Assembly: GCA_964059195.1 (NCBI GenBank)
Contig: CAXKWD010000002.1
Span: 165,918,559-165,982,558 of the forward strand
Direction of reading: 5' to 3'
From: Ectobius pallidus
Lineage: Eukaryota > Arthropoda > Insecta > Blattodea > Ectobiidae
DNA length: 64,000 bases
A program made the position numbers and the translations under genes. Of this stretch, positions 51,580 through 62,977 are shown one piece after another (the stretch's first letter is position 1; the number at the start of each line of letters is the position of its first letter). The notes under the pieces were generated by a model. The model ran no database searches and had not been told where the DNA came from. It worked only from the letters and a program-made list of their open reading frames with translations.

Positions 51580-54500
51580 ATGGCTACTTATGTTGATCCA
51601 TATGCACAAATAAGAGCAGCTGAGTTAACCCAAGCTATTAGGAAGTTGAGGAAGGCGGATTTAGAGGCAGAATGTGATAGAGTAAAGTTACCGACCACAG
51701 GTACAAGGGATGAGTTAAGACAACGCTTGTTAGATTATGCCCGCAAGAACCCTCAGTCATTTCAAGTGTTAATTACGGCTTTTGCTCTGAGTCAGGAAGT
51801 TTTGGAAGAAGATTTAGTTGAACATAATATAACGGTTCCACAAGATTCATATGGAGATGTAGTGTATACATGGGTTAAGTTAATGCGTAGGAAGGCCATG
51901 GCGGTAGCTGATTCAGAAGAAGTTGTACCAGTAGTACCATCGTTTACAATTCAGTTAGAGCCGCATAAACCAAATACTTTGGATCTGGTTCGTAAATGGA
52001 ACATTAAATTCAAACCTGGGGATAGTATTTACTTATTTTTGGAGAGATTGGAAGATTTAAAACAAAGTTCTAAGTTACAGGGTGTAGAGTTATTGTCAGT
52101 ATTACCCGAAATTTTACAAGATTCAGCTTTACTTTGGTACAGGAACAGATTAACAGATTGGCCTACATGGGAAGCTTTTTTGAAAGAATTTAGAGAATAT
52201 TACTTGCCTATTGATGAGGAAGACTCGCTTTTGGATGAGATTAGACAGAGAACGCAAGGTCCCAAAGAATCGATTTTTGATTATGTTAATGCTATTCAAA
52301 CGTTAATGAGGAGGCTGAGTACTCCAATGAGTCCTCAACAAATGATGAAGAATGTTATTAAAAATTTGCTTCCTGACGTAAAATTGTACATTAGACCTGC
52401 AGAGATTCAAATTATAACAGATTTAATACGTGTAGGTAGACAGTATGAACAAATATTGTTAGATTCTGAGAGATATATTCCTCCTCCAACGCAGGTTAGA
52501 GCTACAATCAAAGAAACGGCTTATAAACCTCAGAGACAAGTTGTTATACCTTCAGTTCATACAGCGCTAGGAATTCAGGGAAAACAGGAACTTCCATCGT
52601 CCGAGTTACAAAAGAAACCCAATGTTAGTTTTTCTGCAAAGACGTGGGACAAAGAACGAAATTCAAGTCATGTAAATGATTCCAGAATAGTTAAAGCAAC
52701 AGAAAATAAAGAGAGACAGGATGAGTCGAGGGATAATGGTAAAAACACCACTTTACGTTTTTCAAATAACCAGCGATGTTGGAATTGTGATAAAACAGGA
52801 CATAGGCAGTTCGAGTGTAAGGCACCTCGTAGAGTTACTCCACGCACTACGATTAAATGTTATAATTGTAATAAGCTTGGACATAGGTCTATTGATTGTA
52901 GGATGCCCCAGGAAAGAAAAGTTAGGCCTACAAATTCTTTACGACAATTAACTAAAAATCAGGCTTGTGTGATGCTGAATATAAACCCTACAGATTTAGT
53001 TAATGGAGATAGATGTTTTGTTGAAATTTTGTTGGAGGATATTACATTTATTGCTTTAATAGATTCCGGTTCAGATAAAACTTATGTGGGAGAGAAAGGT
53101 GATTTTTTGTGTAAAATGTTAGATTTATCAGTAGAAGAATCTGAAGTCAGGGTAGTGCAACTAGCAGATAAAACTTATAGTTCTATAACAGGAGAGAGAA
53201 CTTTTGAGATGAAATTGCAGGACAGGATCTTTCAGATAAAATGTAAAATTATGCCAAATTTAGCAGTAGATATGATTCTGGGCATGGACGTTTTGAAACA
53301 AATTGGGTTAGTAGTAGATTTGCAAGATGGGACTTGGTATTTCAAAGATGAACCAGCAAAAATTTTTCAATTTGTTAAGGCTATAGATTTAAAAGAAGAT
53401 CAACTACATAATATTCTTACTTTACCTACACCCCAGGAAAGGGACAGATTGAATATGTTTTTGGAAAATCAGTTACAGAAATTTGATCAGTGTACTGGAC
53501 TTACAGATTTGATTTCTCATGTTATTGATACAGGCGATGCAAAACCTATAAAACAAAGATATTATCCAGTATCACCCATTCTGGAAAAAGTTATACACGC
53601 GGAAATAGATAAAATGTTATTGGAAAAAGTTATAGAGCCTTCAAATTCACCTTGGTCGTCTCCGGTAGTTATGGTAAAGAAACCAGATAGAACATGGAGG
53701 TTTTGCGTAGATTTCAGAAAAGTAAATAATTGTACTAAAAGAGATAGTTATCCTTTGCCATACATTGAACATGTCTTGAGCAAATTACGACATGCTAGGT
53801 ATATCAGTACAATAGATTTGAAAAATGGGTATTGGCAAGTTCCATTAGATGAAGCAAGTAAAGAAAAAACAGCATTTACCGTACCTGGTAGAGGATTGTA
53901 TCAGTTTCGAGTTATGCCTTTTGGAATCCATAACGCACCAGCCTCGTTTCAAAGATTAGTTGATACTATATTAAGAGAAGAGATAGGAGAGAAATGCTTT
54001 TGTTATTTGGATGATATAGTACTTATTAGTGAGACGTTTGAAGAACATTTGTCCTTGTTAGAAAAAGTCTTAGAGAAATTAAGAAAAGCTAACCTGAAAA
54101 TTAATAGGGAAAAATCAAAATTTTGCAGAAGTGAATTAAAATATTTGGGTCATATCATTACTCCATTAGGAATTGCTGTAGATTCAGATAAAATCTCGTG
54201 TATCCTTGAGTATCCAGCCCCTACAAAAGTCAAGGAAGTACGAGCATTTTTAGGATTGGCTTCTTGGTACCGACGATTCATTCCATTTTTTTCTGAAGTT
54301 GTAAAGCCCCTCACTGCACTTCTGAAAAAGAATCAGAAATGGCGTTGGACTAAGGAATGTCAGGAATCTTTTGATGAATTAAAATCGAAATTATCTAGTA
54401 GTCCTATATTAACTTGTCCAGATTATACTAAACCCCTAGTGCTACAGACCGATGCTAGTTTTTCAGGACTAGGAGCAGCATTAATTCAGACAGGAGAGGA

Positions 54501-56118
54501 AGGAGAGGAAAAAGTAATAGCTTATGCTAGTAGAACTTTAACGGTAGGCGAGCAAAAGTGGGCAATAGTCGAGAAAGAATTGTTAGCTATATTGTGGGCA
54601 GTTCAAAAGTTTCGTCCTTGTTTGGAAGGTTATCATTTTAAAGTATATACTGATCACTTTGCTCTGAAATGGTTAAATACATTGCAGAATCCAACCGGAC
54701 GATTAGCTAGGTGGAGTTTATTGCTCCAGGAGTATGATTTTGAAGTAATACATAGGCCTGGTAGATTACAAAAAGTTCCGGATGCTTTATCTAGAATACA
54801 CGAAGGGAAAGTTCAAGAGAAAACGGTAGAGGAAGAATTTTGCCTTTTGTTAACTAATAACTCTGAAGTAGTCGAATGGGAAAATATACAAGATGCTTGG
54901 TATATTAAGCGGAAAGCACAAGTACAAAGTAAACCTAAATTTTGGCCAGATTGGAAGGTCGTAGATGAGAAGTTGTACCATTTAAGATTAGATCAGTTAG
55001 AACAAACTTTGGAGGGAACAGTGAATAGGTGGAAATTGGTTATACCGCAAGATTATAGGATTAAGGTATTGCAGGAATGTCATGATGCACCTACTGCAGG
55101 ACATATGGGGATAGCTAAAACTTTCTTTAGAATAGCAAACAAGTATTATTGGCCGGGAATGTTTAGAGATGTTGCTAAGTATGTTACTGCTTGTGAAATA
55201 TGTCAGAGACAGAAAGTGTTACAAACGGCTCAAGCAGGACCAATGCATTTTTACCAGAAAGAGAAACCTTGGATGACTGTAGCTACTGATTTGTTGGGAC
55301 CTTACCCACGTTCCAAAAAAGGGAACAGGTACATTGTAGTATTTCAGGACACCTTCACCAAATATATAGAATGTAAAGCGTTAAGGAAAGCAACCAGTAG
55401 AGCAGTTACGGAAGCATTTTATGAGTTGATTATCCTTAAATGGGGAATTCCGGGATATTTTCTGATGGACAATGGGCCGCAATATACTAGTAAACTAATG
55501 CGTGGGATAGCTAAAGCTTTTACTATAACCCCTTGTTATTTACCTGTATATTCACCACAAGGAGATCCGGTAGAAAGAGTTAATAGAGTATTGAAAACCA
55601 TGATTGCGAGTTACATTGAAAAGGATCAAACAGTTTGGGATGTGTATTTGAGAGAATTTAATTTTGCTATAAATACGGCTAAACATAGTTCCACTGGATG
55701 CACTCCTTATATGCTAAATTATGCGAAAGAGCCTGAAATTATCAGCAGAATTGAGAGGGTAGAGAATCAACCTATACAGAAAGAAATTCCAAAGTTTTGG
55801 ATAGACAGATTTGATAGATTAAAAACGGTACGTCTAATGGTCAGACATAACTTAGAAACTGCTTATAAGAATTCAAGTCATTATTATAATCTTCGGAGGA
55901 GAGAGGCGAGATTTTGTCCAGGAGATCTTGTGTTAAGAAGAAACTTTAAATTAAGTGATGCCTCACAAGCTTATGCAGCAGGCTTAAGTGCAAAGTTCGT
56001 CGGCCCCTTTATAATAAAGAAAAAGCTTAGCGAGAATAGTTATGAACTGACAAACCGTTTTGGTAAACAGTTGGGGAAGTGGCACGTTAAAGACTTGAAA
56101 CCTTTTGTACCTGGGTAA
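51580..56118 (+). CDS. gag-pol: Gag-Pol polyprotein of a Ty3/gypsy retrotransposon
   Basis: One open frame of 1512 codons encodes the structural and enzymatic proteins that copy and integrate the element. A SAP-like helix-loop-helix lies at residues about 20-55, and a Gag capsid region at about 135-300. Two CCHC zinc knuckles follow: CWNCDKTGHRQFEC (400-413) and CYNCNKLGHRSIDC (427-440). The protease has Asp-Ser-Gly at 495-497 and ILG at 566-568. Reverse transcriptase has VDFRKVN from 710 and the catalytic YLDD at 809-812. RNase H carboxylates are D958, E1000 and D1025. Integrase has the HHCC zinc site (H1168, H1175, C1205, C1208), catalytic D1237, D1297 and E1332, and a GPY/F module (GPF 1475-1477). 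No chromodomain is seen. The ATG at 51580 is the first in this frame after the leader. Gag and Pol are fused without a frameshift or stop. All key catalytic residues are present, so the protein is probably functional or only recently silenced. Confidence 0.96.
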   Translation: MATYVDPYAQIRAAELTQAIRKLRKADLEAECDRVKLPTTGTRDELRQRLLDYARKNPQSFQVLITAFALSQEVLEEDLVEHNITVPQDSYGDVVYTWVKLMRRKAMAVADSEEVVPVVPSFTIQLEPHKPNTLDLVRKWNIKFKPGDSIYLFLERLEDLKQSSKLQGVELLSVLPEILQDSALLWYRNRLTDWPTWEAFLKEFREYYLPIDEEDSLLDEIRQRTQGPKESIFDYVNAIQTLMRRLSTPMSPQQMMKNVIKNLLPDVKLYIRPAEIQIITDLIRVGRQYEQILLDSERYIPPPTQVRATIKETAYKPQRQVVIPSVHTALGIQGKQELPSSELQKKPNVSFSAKTWDKERNSSHVNDSRIVKATENKERQDESRDNGKNTTLRFSNNQRCWNCDKTGHRQFECKAPRRVTPRTTIKCYNCNKLGHRSIDCRMPQERKVRPTNSLRQLTKNQACVMLNINPTDLVNGDRCFVEILLEDITFIALIDSGSDKTYVGEKGDFLCKMLDLSVEESEVRVVQLADKTYSSITGERTFEMKLQDRIFQIKCKIMPNLAVDMILGMDVLKQIGLVVDLQDGTWYFKDEPAKIFQFVKAIDLKEDQLHNILTLPTPQERDRLNMFLENQLQKFDQCTGLTDLISHVIDTGDAKPIKQRYYPVSPILEKVIHAEIDKMLLEKVIEPSNSPWSSPVVMVKKPDRTWRFCVDFRKVNNCTKRDSYPLPYIEHVLSKLRHARYISTIDLKNGYWQVPLDEASKEKTAFTVPGRGLYQFRVMPFGIHNAPASFQRLVDTILREEIGEKCFCYLDDIVLISETFEEHLSLLEKVLEKLRKANLKINREKSKFCRSELKYLGHIITPLGIAVDSDKISCILEYPAPTKVKEVRAFLGLASWYRRFIPFFSEVVKPLTALLKKNQKWRWTKECQESFDELKSKLSSSPILTCPDYTKPLVLQTDASFSGLGAALIQTGEEGEEKVIAYASRTLTVGEQKWAIVEKELLAILWAVQKFRPCLEGYHFKVYTDHFALKWLNTLQNPTGRLARWSLLLQEYDFEVIHRPGRLQKVPDALSRIHEGKVQEKTVEEEFCLLLTNNSEVVEWENIQDAWYIKRKAQVQSKPKFWPDWKVVDEKLYHLRLDQLEQTLEGTVNRWKLVIPQDYRIKVLQECHDAPTAGHMGIAKTFFRIANKYYWPGMFRDVAKYVTACEICQRQKVLQTAQAGPMHFYQKEKPWMTVATDLLGPYPRSKKGNRYIVVFQDTFTKYIECKALRKATSRAVTEAFYELIILKWGIPGYFLMDNGPQYTSKLMRGIAKAFTITPCYLPVYSPQGDPVERVNRVLKTMIASYIEKDQTVWDVYLREFNFAINTAKHSSTGCTPYMLNYAKEPEIISRIERVENQPIQKEIPKFWIDRFDRLKTVRLMVRHNLETAYKNSSHYYNLRRREARFCPGDLVLRRNFKLSDASQAYAAGLSAKFVGPFIIKKKLSENSYELTNRFGKQLGKWHVKDLKPFVPG

Positions 56119-56224
56119 AAGTTCTTTAAGGCTGGTAAAAGAGACACGCACAAAAAAAAAAAAAAAAAAAAAAAAGAATGTGACCTGTGTCAACATTATT
56201 TTTTTATGGTGAGTGCGGGAAGAA
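56119..56224 (+). other. 3' untranslated stretch with A24 run
   Basis: This 106-bp segment lies between the gag-pol stop and the 3' LTR. It contains an uninterrupted run of 24 A (56152-56175) and a short T run, and ends in a purine tract. There is no envelope or other reading frame. Confidence 0.85.
56217..56224 (+). promoter_or_regulatory. Polypurine tract before the 3' LTR
   Basis: GGGAAGAA lies directly against the TGTCACGACG start of the 3' LTR, the expected place for plus-strand priming. The A24 run about 40 bp upstream is not adjacent to the LTR and is less likely to be the primer. Confidence 0.7.
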
Positions 56225-59146
56225 TGTCACGACGCAAATAGCGACGTGCATAATCAACGATAGGAGACCATTCCTAAACAAAGGAAGGGTTGGGGGACCA
56301 CAACTAATCGATATTGAACATTTTCATGATTATCGATACTGCCCTGAATTTATTTGAATTACAGAAAAGGAGAGGTGCGCATGCGTCGACGGTGAATCGA
56401 CGAGAGAGGTGTGGAACCTGAAAGACGGTTAGTAGTACGTGCCTGACTACGAGAGAGAGAAGTTGAAAAGGCAGAAGGGAGAAGACGAGACTGGGATGTG
56501 CGACAGCGGTAGAGGCGTTCTGGCATGATGGTGTGTCAGACTTTCATCTAAGGAAATTCTGAATGGGAATTTCACTGATATGACTATATGGAGATAGTCG
56601 TTAGCTGGGAAAGCACATCACGTCCGCCGGTACGAGAGACCGCTTCAGCGAACACCAGCTGTGGAGAGAAGAGTGGGTCACGACTGCTCAGTCTGGACTA
56701 AGGGAAGATGTGGACATCAGGAAGTAGACGGAAACAGTACGGGATCAGAGGATAAGATGATCATCACCCGTTGAGTATCACATAAACATTTTCTTTTGTT
56801 TTTGAGAAATGGGAAAATTTTGAGGCATTGTTTCTAAGAAATGTGTGGCGATTAGACGCCGTAAATGAAGGATTAAGAGTAGGGTTAGAAAAATAGAAGT
56901 GTGATAAATCTAGGGTGAGGCAATAAAATACAGTAATCCAACCCGTTTCTATTTCTGGTCTAAGTTAAGAAAGAGTAGTCAAGAACTGTGACCGTGGGTT
57001 AGTAAAGATGATCTCTATACTTTGGGTTTCTATGAGTGATTGTCTCACGAATGAATACATAGCTCGAGGCAATTGGTGATGCTCATTCAAACTTGTTTTT
57101 TTATAAGACAGGACGCGAGGGGAGTAAGAAAGAAGGGTAATAGGGGCTTACTTAGTATTTCTTGCGAGGGCCTCTCCCTCTTGGTTTTTGTTGGGTGACA
57201 GATGACTATCTATGAGTAGATTTCATGCTGGCCCGTAAGGATTGAGTTGTTTTCTTTAAGAGATTTATCGAAGAGTGGGAACCGTATGGATCATGGGAAA
57301 GGGAGATAAGAAAGTGAACAGTGAGAGGCAGAAGAAGGCCTATGGATAGTAGTAGATTAAGCGCCTACCATTGAAAAACTTACATGTTAGGATAGAAGTA
57401 GGAATTACTCAAGGGTTATAAAGAGAAAGTTACTGATCTGGGGCGTGAGTTAGTTTCAGTTAGAATTCTAGGGAATTTAGAAACAAGGAAATTGGGTGCC
57501 CAGGGAGTAGAAAAGTAACTAGAAAAGTATGGAAACCCGAGTAACAAGAAAGAGGGAAAATTAGAACAATGGTATAAATTGCTTACAGAGAGAGGAGTTA
57601 AAAGATAATCAATAATAACTGGTTAGATTAGAAAGAGGAGAATTGGTAATTTTGTGTAGTGAGTTGATGACAAGTAGGTCATTAGCAGGTACTAGAGATT
57701 ACCCCAGAAAAGAAAAGAAAGAAGGGTGAGGTGAGGGAACGCCAGAAGTGTCCCAAATAAAATAAATATAAAGAAATTTATGAGAATTGTGAAAGTCGTC
57801 GGTGTTGGAGGCGAACAACGGCCCCACGTGCCTCTAGGAGAGAGTGTCAGGGACCTCTGACATCGATTGTTCAAAATTGTATTTTTGTTTGCGGCCCATT
57901 AATATTTTCCCGGTTGCAGGAGAGGAGTCAGATTGTTTGTAACTCAAGATCTAGACGCCGCCCCTGTATCGGTGGTCTATCGCCACAGTCACTCTGTGGG
58001 TATAGGCCTAAACTTCCATTTCTTTCTTCATGACACTGTATTTCCTATCTATCTTTAAATACAATTCTTCATGGACTAAGATGACTAGTGGACTAGTATA
58101 GGAGACATAGGTGGAATTATTGAGTGTAATATGTAGAGTCAAGGACTGGATCATGAATTGAAAATCTTTATTTATTCGAAAGAAAGTATAATATATATTG
58201 AGATATCCTGAAGTTGCAAATGTAAGTGACTACACAAGTTAGTAGTAAATTAGAAGGATAATACGAGACGTTCTAGTAGATACCTGGAAATAAAGAAAGA
58301 AAGGAGATTAAGTAATTAATTAGGGAGTTGTTATTGTTGAACAGAGAACGTACTTATACAGTTAAACTGGGTATATTAACCTTGAATAATTAAATACCAT
58401 CCTACTAATAAAAATGTTGAATGGTTAATGTTGTGTAAATGTAATTTATTGTATATAAGATTGTTATTGTTGAAAAGAGAAAAAAAATAATATATTAAAT
58501 AAAATTATGGTTATTGTTATGCAAAGTAAATTAACGTGAAGTTCAGATTTTTTACCCTTATCCTGGTAATGGTTTGAGAGTCGCTGATTTTTTGGTATGA
58601 GTTATATACTTTGGTAGTGAGCACTGGAAAAGGAGAAGAAGAAGAAATAGAGAGAAGCAGAATAATAAAAGAAAGGTAAATCCGAACCCATTTCCGTCTC
58701 CGCTGTTAAAATTAAAAGCTAGTCGAGAGGCTGGTAGGTACATAGCTTGTGTATCTACAATTTAATTTGTGACTGGGCTGATACATAACAAAAAGAAAAG
58801 AGGAAGCGTATTGATGATGGCGCCCGTTAATATAAATTTTCATCAATATTATCAAACTGGGTAAATTGTTAAAAGAAAGAGAAAGTAGACTGGGAGTAGG
58901 AAATTTGCAACCACCCGGTAGAGGAGGTAGTTGTACTGAACGTTGGAATGTGAATTGCGCAGGCCGTGTTATGATGACACGACAGGTGCATAAGTGACCT
59001 TGTTTTGTAGGAGTTCAGTAAACTTGTGTACTACGATTGAGAATAATCACATATTAGTCGTCACAGATTTTGGCGAAGAATTTTGGCGAAGATTTAATCC
59101 AAGAAGTTAGGGAACTTTATAGCATAAAGTAAGAAAGTCCGTCACA
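56225..59146 (+). repeat. 3' LTR, full length 2922 bp
   Basis: It starts TGTCACGACG, as the 5' LTR does, and ends CGTCACA against the ACAG duplication. The first 2322 bp match the 5' LTR; the last 600 bp (58547-59146) have no counterpart there. Few Ty3/gypsy LTRs are this long. Near the end, a second CGTCACA (59059-59065) precedes two copies of ATTTTGGCGAAG (59067-59078, 59080-59091), a layout that looks like an LTR end followed by a priming site. Confidence 0.9.
58547..59146 (+). other. 600-bp segment present only in the 3' LTR
   Basis: AT-rich with purine-rich stretches (GGAGAAGAAGAAG near 58630). Because the target-site duplication follows its end directly, it belongs to the inserted element rather than to the satellite. 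No supported coding sequence: the 61-residue antisense frame at 58558-58743 lacks recognisable features. Confidence 0.85.
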
Positions 59147-59150
59147 ACAG
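59147..59150. other. Right target-site duplication ACAG
   Basis: Direct copy of 48850-48853. The satellite resumes at 59151 with CATAAAAAAACTTTC. Confidence 0.93.
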
Positions 59151-59755
59151 CATAAAAAAACTTTCGGAAATAAAAATAAAAATCGACGCTTACGAAAGTT
59201 GGCAGGGCTGAGAATCCCGGGAAGGGATGCAGCTTCTATAAAAGCGGAGGATAGTATAAAAGTGGAAAAAAAAGTTTCAACTGCCTTTGGCATATAAACT
59301 TATGTTTCCTCGGAAACACAAGACATTTTTGAGATTATATTGTTAATGTAAAAACAATATTTTTTATTCTTGGAGATGAAAATCGCGCAGGATTTTAGAA
59401 AAGTCGAAATAAAACCATTTTATCAGCCTAGTACATAAAAACTCCCAAGAGACGATCGTCATAACATTTCATTGCGAATAAAAGCGTGTACATCAACAAT
59501 AAAAATGTACCATAGTTTACGAGATAACGGCTGCCGAACCGTTGAAAACGACTCACACGAAAAAAGTCATATCGGTAAAAATAACATCTTTTTGAAATCC
59601 GCATACTCACAGCATAAAATAAACTTTCGGAAATAAAACTAAAATCGACGCTAACGGAAGTTGGCAGGGCTGAGAATCCCGGGAAGGCATGCAGCTTCTA
59701 TTAAAGCGCAGGATTGTATAAGAGTGGAAAAAGAACAGTTTCAACTGCTTTTGCA

Positions 59756-59765
59756 TATAACATTT
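59756..59765 (+). other. 26-bp deletion junction in a satellite monomer
   Basis: The usual GCATATAAACTTATG...ACAAGACATTTTT is shortened to GCATATAACATTTTT; 26 bases including TTTCCTCGGAAA are gone, leaving a 437-bp monomer. Confidence 0.85.
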
Positions 59766-62700
59766 TTGAGATTATATTGTTAATGTAAAAACAATATTTT
59801 TTATTCTTGGAGATGAAAATCGCGCAGGATTTTAGAAAAGTCGAAATAAAACCATTTTATCAGCCCAGTACATAAAAACTCCCAAGAGACGAACGTCATA
59901 ACATTTCATTGCGAATAAAAGCGTGTACATCAACAATAAAAATGTACCATAGTTTACGAGATAACGGCTGTCGAACCGTTGAAAACGGCTCAAACGAAAA
60001 AAGTCATATCGGCAAAAATAACATCTTTTATAATTCCGCATACTCACAGCATAAATGAAACTTCCGGAAATAAAAATAAAATCGACGCTAACGGAAGTTG
60101 GCAGGGCTGAGAATCCCGGGAAGGCATGCAGCTTCTATTAAAGCACAGGATTGTATAAGAGTGGAAAAAGAACAGTTTCAACTGCTTTTGCATATAAACT
60201 CATGTTTCCTCGGAAACACAAGACATTTTTGAGATTATATTGTTAATGAAAAAACAATATTTTTTATTCTTGGAGATGAAAGTCGCGCAGGATTTTAGAA
60301 AAGTCGATATTAAACCATTTTATCAGCCTAGTACATAAAAACTCCCAAGAGACGAACGTCAAAACATTTCCTTGCGAATAAAAGCGTGTACATCAACAAT
60401 AAAAATGTACCATAGTTTACGAGATAACGGCTGTCGAACCGTTGAAAACGACTCACACGAAAAAAGTCGTATCGGTAAAAATAACATCTTTTTCAAATCC
60501 GCATACTCACAGCATAAAAGAAACTTTCGGAAATAAAACTAAAATCGACGCTAACGGAAGTTGGCAGGGCTGAGAATCCCGGGAAGGCATGCAGCTTCTA
60601 TTAAAGCACAGGATTGTATAAGAGTGGAAAAAGAACAGTTTCAACTGCTTTTGCATATAAACTTATGTTTCCTCGGAAACAAGACATTTTTGAGATTATA
60701 TTGTTAATGTAAAAACAATATTTTTTATTCTTGGAGATGAAAGTCGCGCAGGATTTTAGAAAAGTCGAAATAAAACCATTTTATCAGCCTAGTACATAAA
60801 AACTCCCAAGAGACGAACGTCATAACATTTCATTGCGAATAAAAGCGTGTACATCAACAATAAAAATGTACCGTAGTTTACGAGATAACGGCTGTCGAAC
60901 CGTTGAAAACGCCTCGCACGAAAAAAGTCATATCGGCAAAGGTAACATCTTTTTCAATTCCGCACACTCACGGCATAAAAGAAACTTTCGGAAATAAAAA
61001 TAAAATCGACGCTTACGAAAGTTGGCATGGCTGAGAATCCCGGGAAGGCATGCAGCTTGTATAAAAGAGCAGGATTTTATAACAGTGTAAAAAAAAACAG
61101 TTTCAACTGCCTTTGGCATATAAACTTGTTTCCTCGGAAACACAAGACATTTTTGAGATTATATTGTTAATGTAAAAACAATTTTTTTTAATTCTTGGAG
61201 ATGAAAATCGCGCAGGATTTTACAAAAGTCGAAATAAAACCATTTTATCAGCCTAGTACATAAAAACTCCCAAGAGACGAACGTCATAACATTTCATTGC
61301 GTATAAAACCGTGTACATCAACAATAAAAATGTACCATAGTTTACAAGATAACGGCTGTCGAACCGTTGAAAACGCCTCGCACGAAAAAAGTTACATCGG
61401 CAAAAATAACATCTTTTACATTTCCGCACACTCACAGCATAAAAAAACTTTCGGAAATAAAAATAAAAATCGACGCTTACGAAAGTTGTCAGGGCTGAGA
61501 ATCCCGGGAAGGGATGCAGCTTCTATAAAAGCGGAGGATTGTATAAAAGTGGAAAAAAAAGTTTCAACTGCCTTTGGCATATAAACTTATGTTTCCTCGG
61601 AAACACAAGACATTTTTGAGATTATATTGTTAATGTAAAAAGAATATTTTTTATTCTTGGAGATGAAAATCGCGCAGGATTTTAGAAAAGTCGAAATAAA
61701 ACCATTTTATCAGCCTAGTACATAAAAACTCCCAAGAGACGAACGTCATAACATTTCATTGCGAATAAAAGCGTGTACATCAACAATAAAAATGTACCAT
61801 AGTTTACGAGATAACGGCTGTCGAACCGTTGAAAACGACTCACACGAAAAAAGTCATATCGGCAAAAATAACATCTTTTATAATTCCGCATACTCACAGC
61901 ATAAAAGAAACTTTCGGAAATAAAAATAAAATCGACGCTAATGGAAGTTGGCAGGGCTGAGAATCCCGGGAAGGCATGCAGCTTCTATTAAAGCGCAGGA
62001 TTGTATACGATTGGAAAAAGAACAGTTTCAACTGCTTTTGCATATAAACTTATGTTTCCTCGGAAACACAAGACATTTTTGAGATTATATTGTTAATGTA
62101 AAAACAATATTTTTTATTCTTGGAGATGAAAGTCGCGCAGGATTTTAGAAAAGTCGAAATAAAACCATTTTATCAGCCTAGTACATAAAAACTCCCAAGA
62201 GACGAACGTCATAACATTTCATTGCGAATAAAACCGTGTACATCAACAATAAAAATGTACTATAGTTTACGAGATAACGGCTGTCGAACCGTTAAAAACG
62301 GCTCACACGAAAAAAGTCATATCGGTAAAAATAACAACTTTTTGAAATCCGCATACTCCCAGCATAAAATAAACTTTCGGAAATAAAACTAAAATCGACG
62401 CTAACGGAAGTTGGCAGGGCTGAGAATCCCGGGAAGGCATGCAGCTTCTATTAAAGCGCAGGATTGTATAAGAGTGGAAAGAGAACAGTTTCAACTGCTT
62501 TTGCATATAAACTTATGTTTCCTCGGAAACACAAGACATTTTTGAGATTATATTGTTAATGTAAAAACAATATTTTTTATTCTTGGAGATGAAAGTCGCG
62601 CAGGATTTTAGAAAAGTCGATATAAAACCATTTTATCAGCCTAGTACATAAAAACTCCCAAGAGACGAACGTCAAAACATTTCATTGCGAATAAAAGCGT

Positions 62701-62965
62701 GTACATCAACAATAAAAATGTACCATAGTTTACGAGATAACGGCTGTCGAACCGTTGGAAACGACTCACACGAAAAAAGTCGTATCGGTAAAAATAACAT
62801 CTTTTTCAAATCCGAATACTCACAGCATAAAAGAAACTTTCGGAAATAAAACTAAAATCGACGCTAACGGAAGTTGGCAGGGCTGAGAATCCCGGGAAGG
62901 CATGCAGCTTCTATTAAAGCGCAGGATTGTATAAGAGTGGAAAAAGAACAGTTTCAACTGCTTTT

Positions 62966-62977
62966 GCATATAACATT
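62966..62977 (+). other. Same 26-bp deletion junction, second copy
   Basis: The identical junction, GCATATAACATTTTT, is seen in the monomer starting at 62641, again followed by a D-type monomer whose phase mark is CCAGTACAT. The two copies therefore derive from one event and were spread by duplication or exchange. Confidence 0.85.

Larger units (their letters stand above)
48854..59146 (+). mobile_element. Ty3/gypsy-type LTR retrotransposon, 10.3 kb
   Basis: A complete insertion of 10,293 bp. It begins TGTCACGACG and ends CGTCACA, an imperfect terminal inverted repeat with TG...CA ends, flanked by ACAG duplications. Order: 5' LTR, leader, one gag-pol frame, purine tract, 3' LTR. The Pol order is protease, reverse transcriptase, RNase H, integrase, which defines Ty3/gypsy rather than copia. 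No envelope-like frame is seen. The coding region appears intact, but the 5' LTR lacks the last 600 bp found in the 3' LTR, so a full replication cycle from this copy is doubtful. Confidence 0.96.

Noticed and set aside
52721..52951. A 76-residue frame inside gag-pol
   Set aside because: Out-of-frame shadow of the zinc-knuckle region of the 1512-codon frame.
55984..56196. A 70-residue antisense frame over the A24 run
   Set aside because: Its phenylalanine run is the complement of the poly-A tract; it has no other support.
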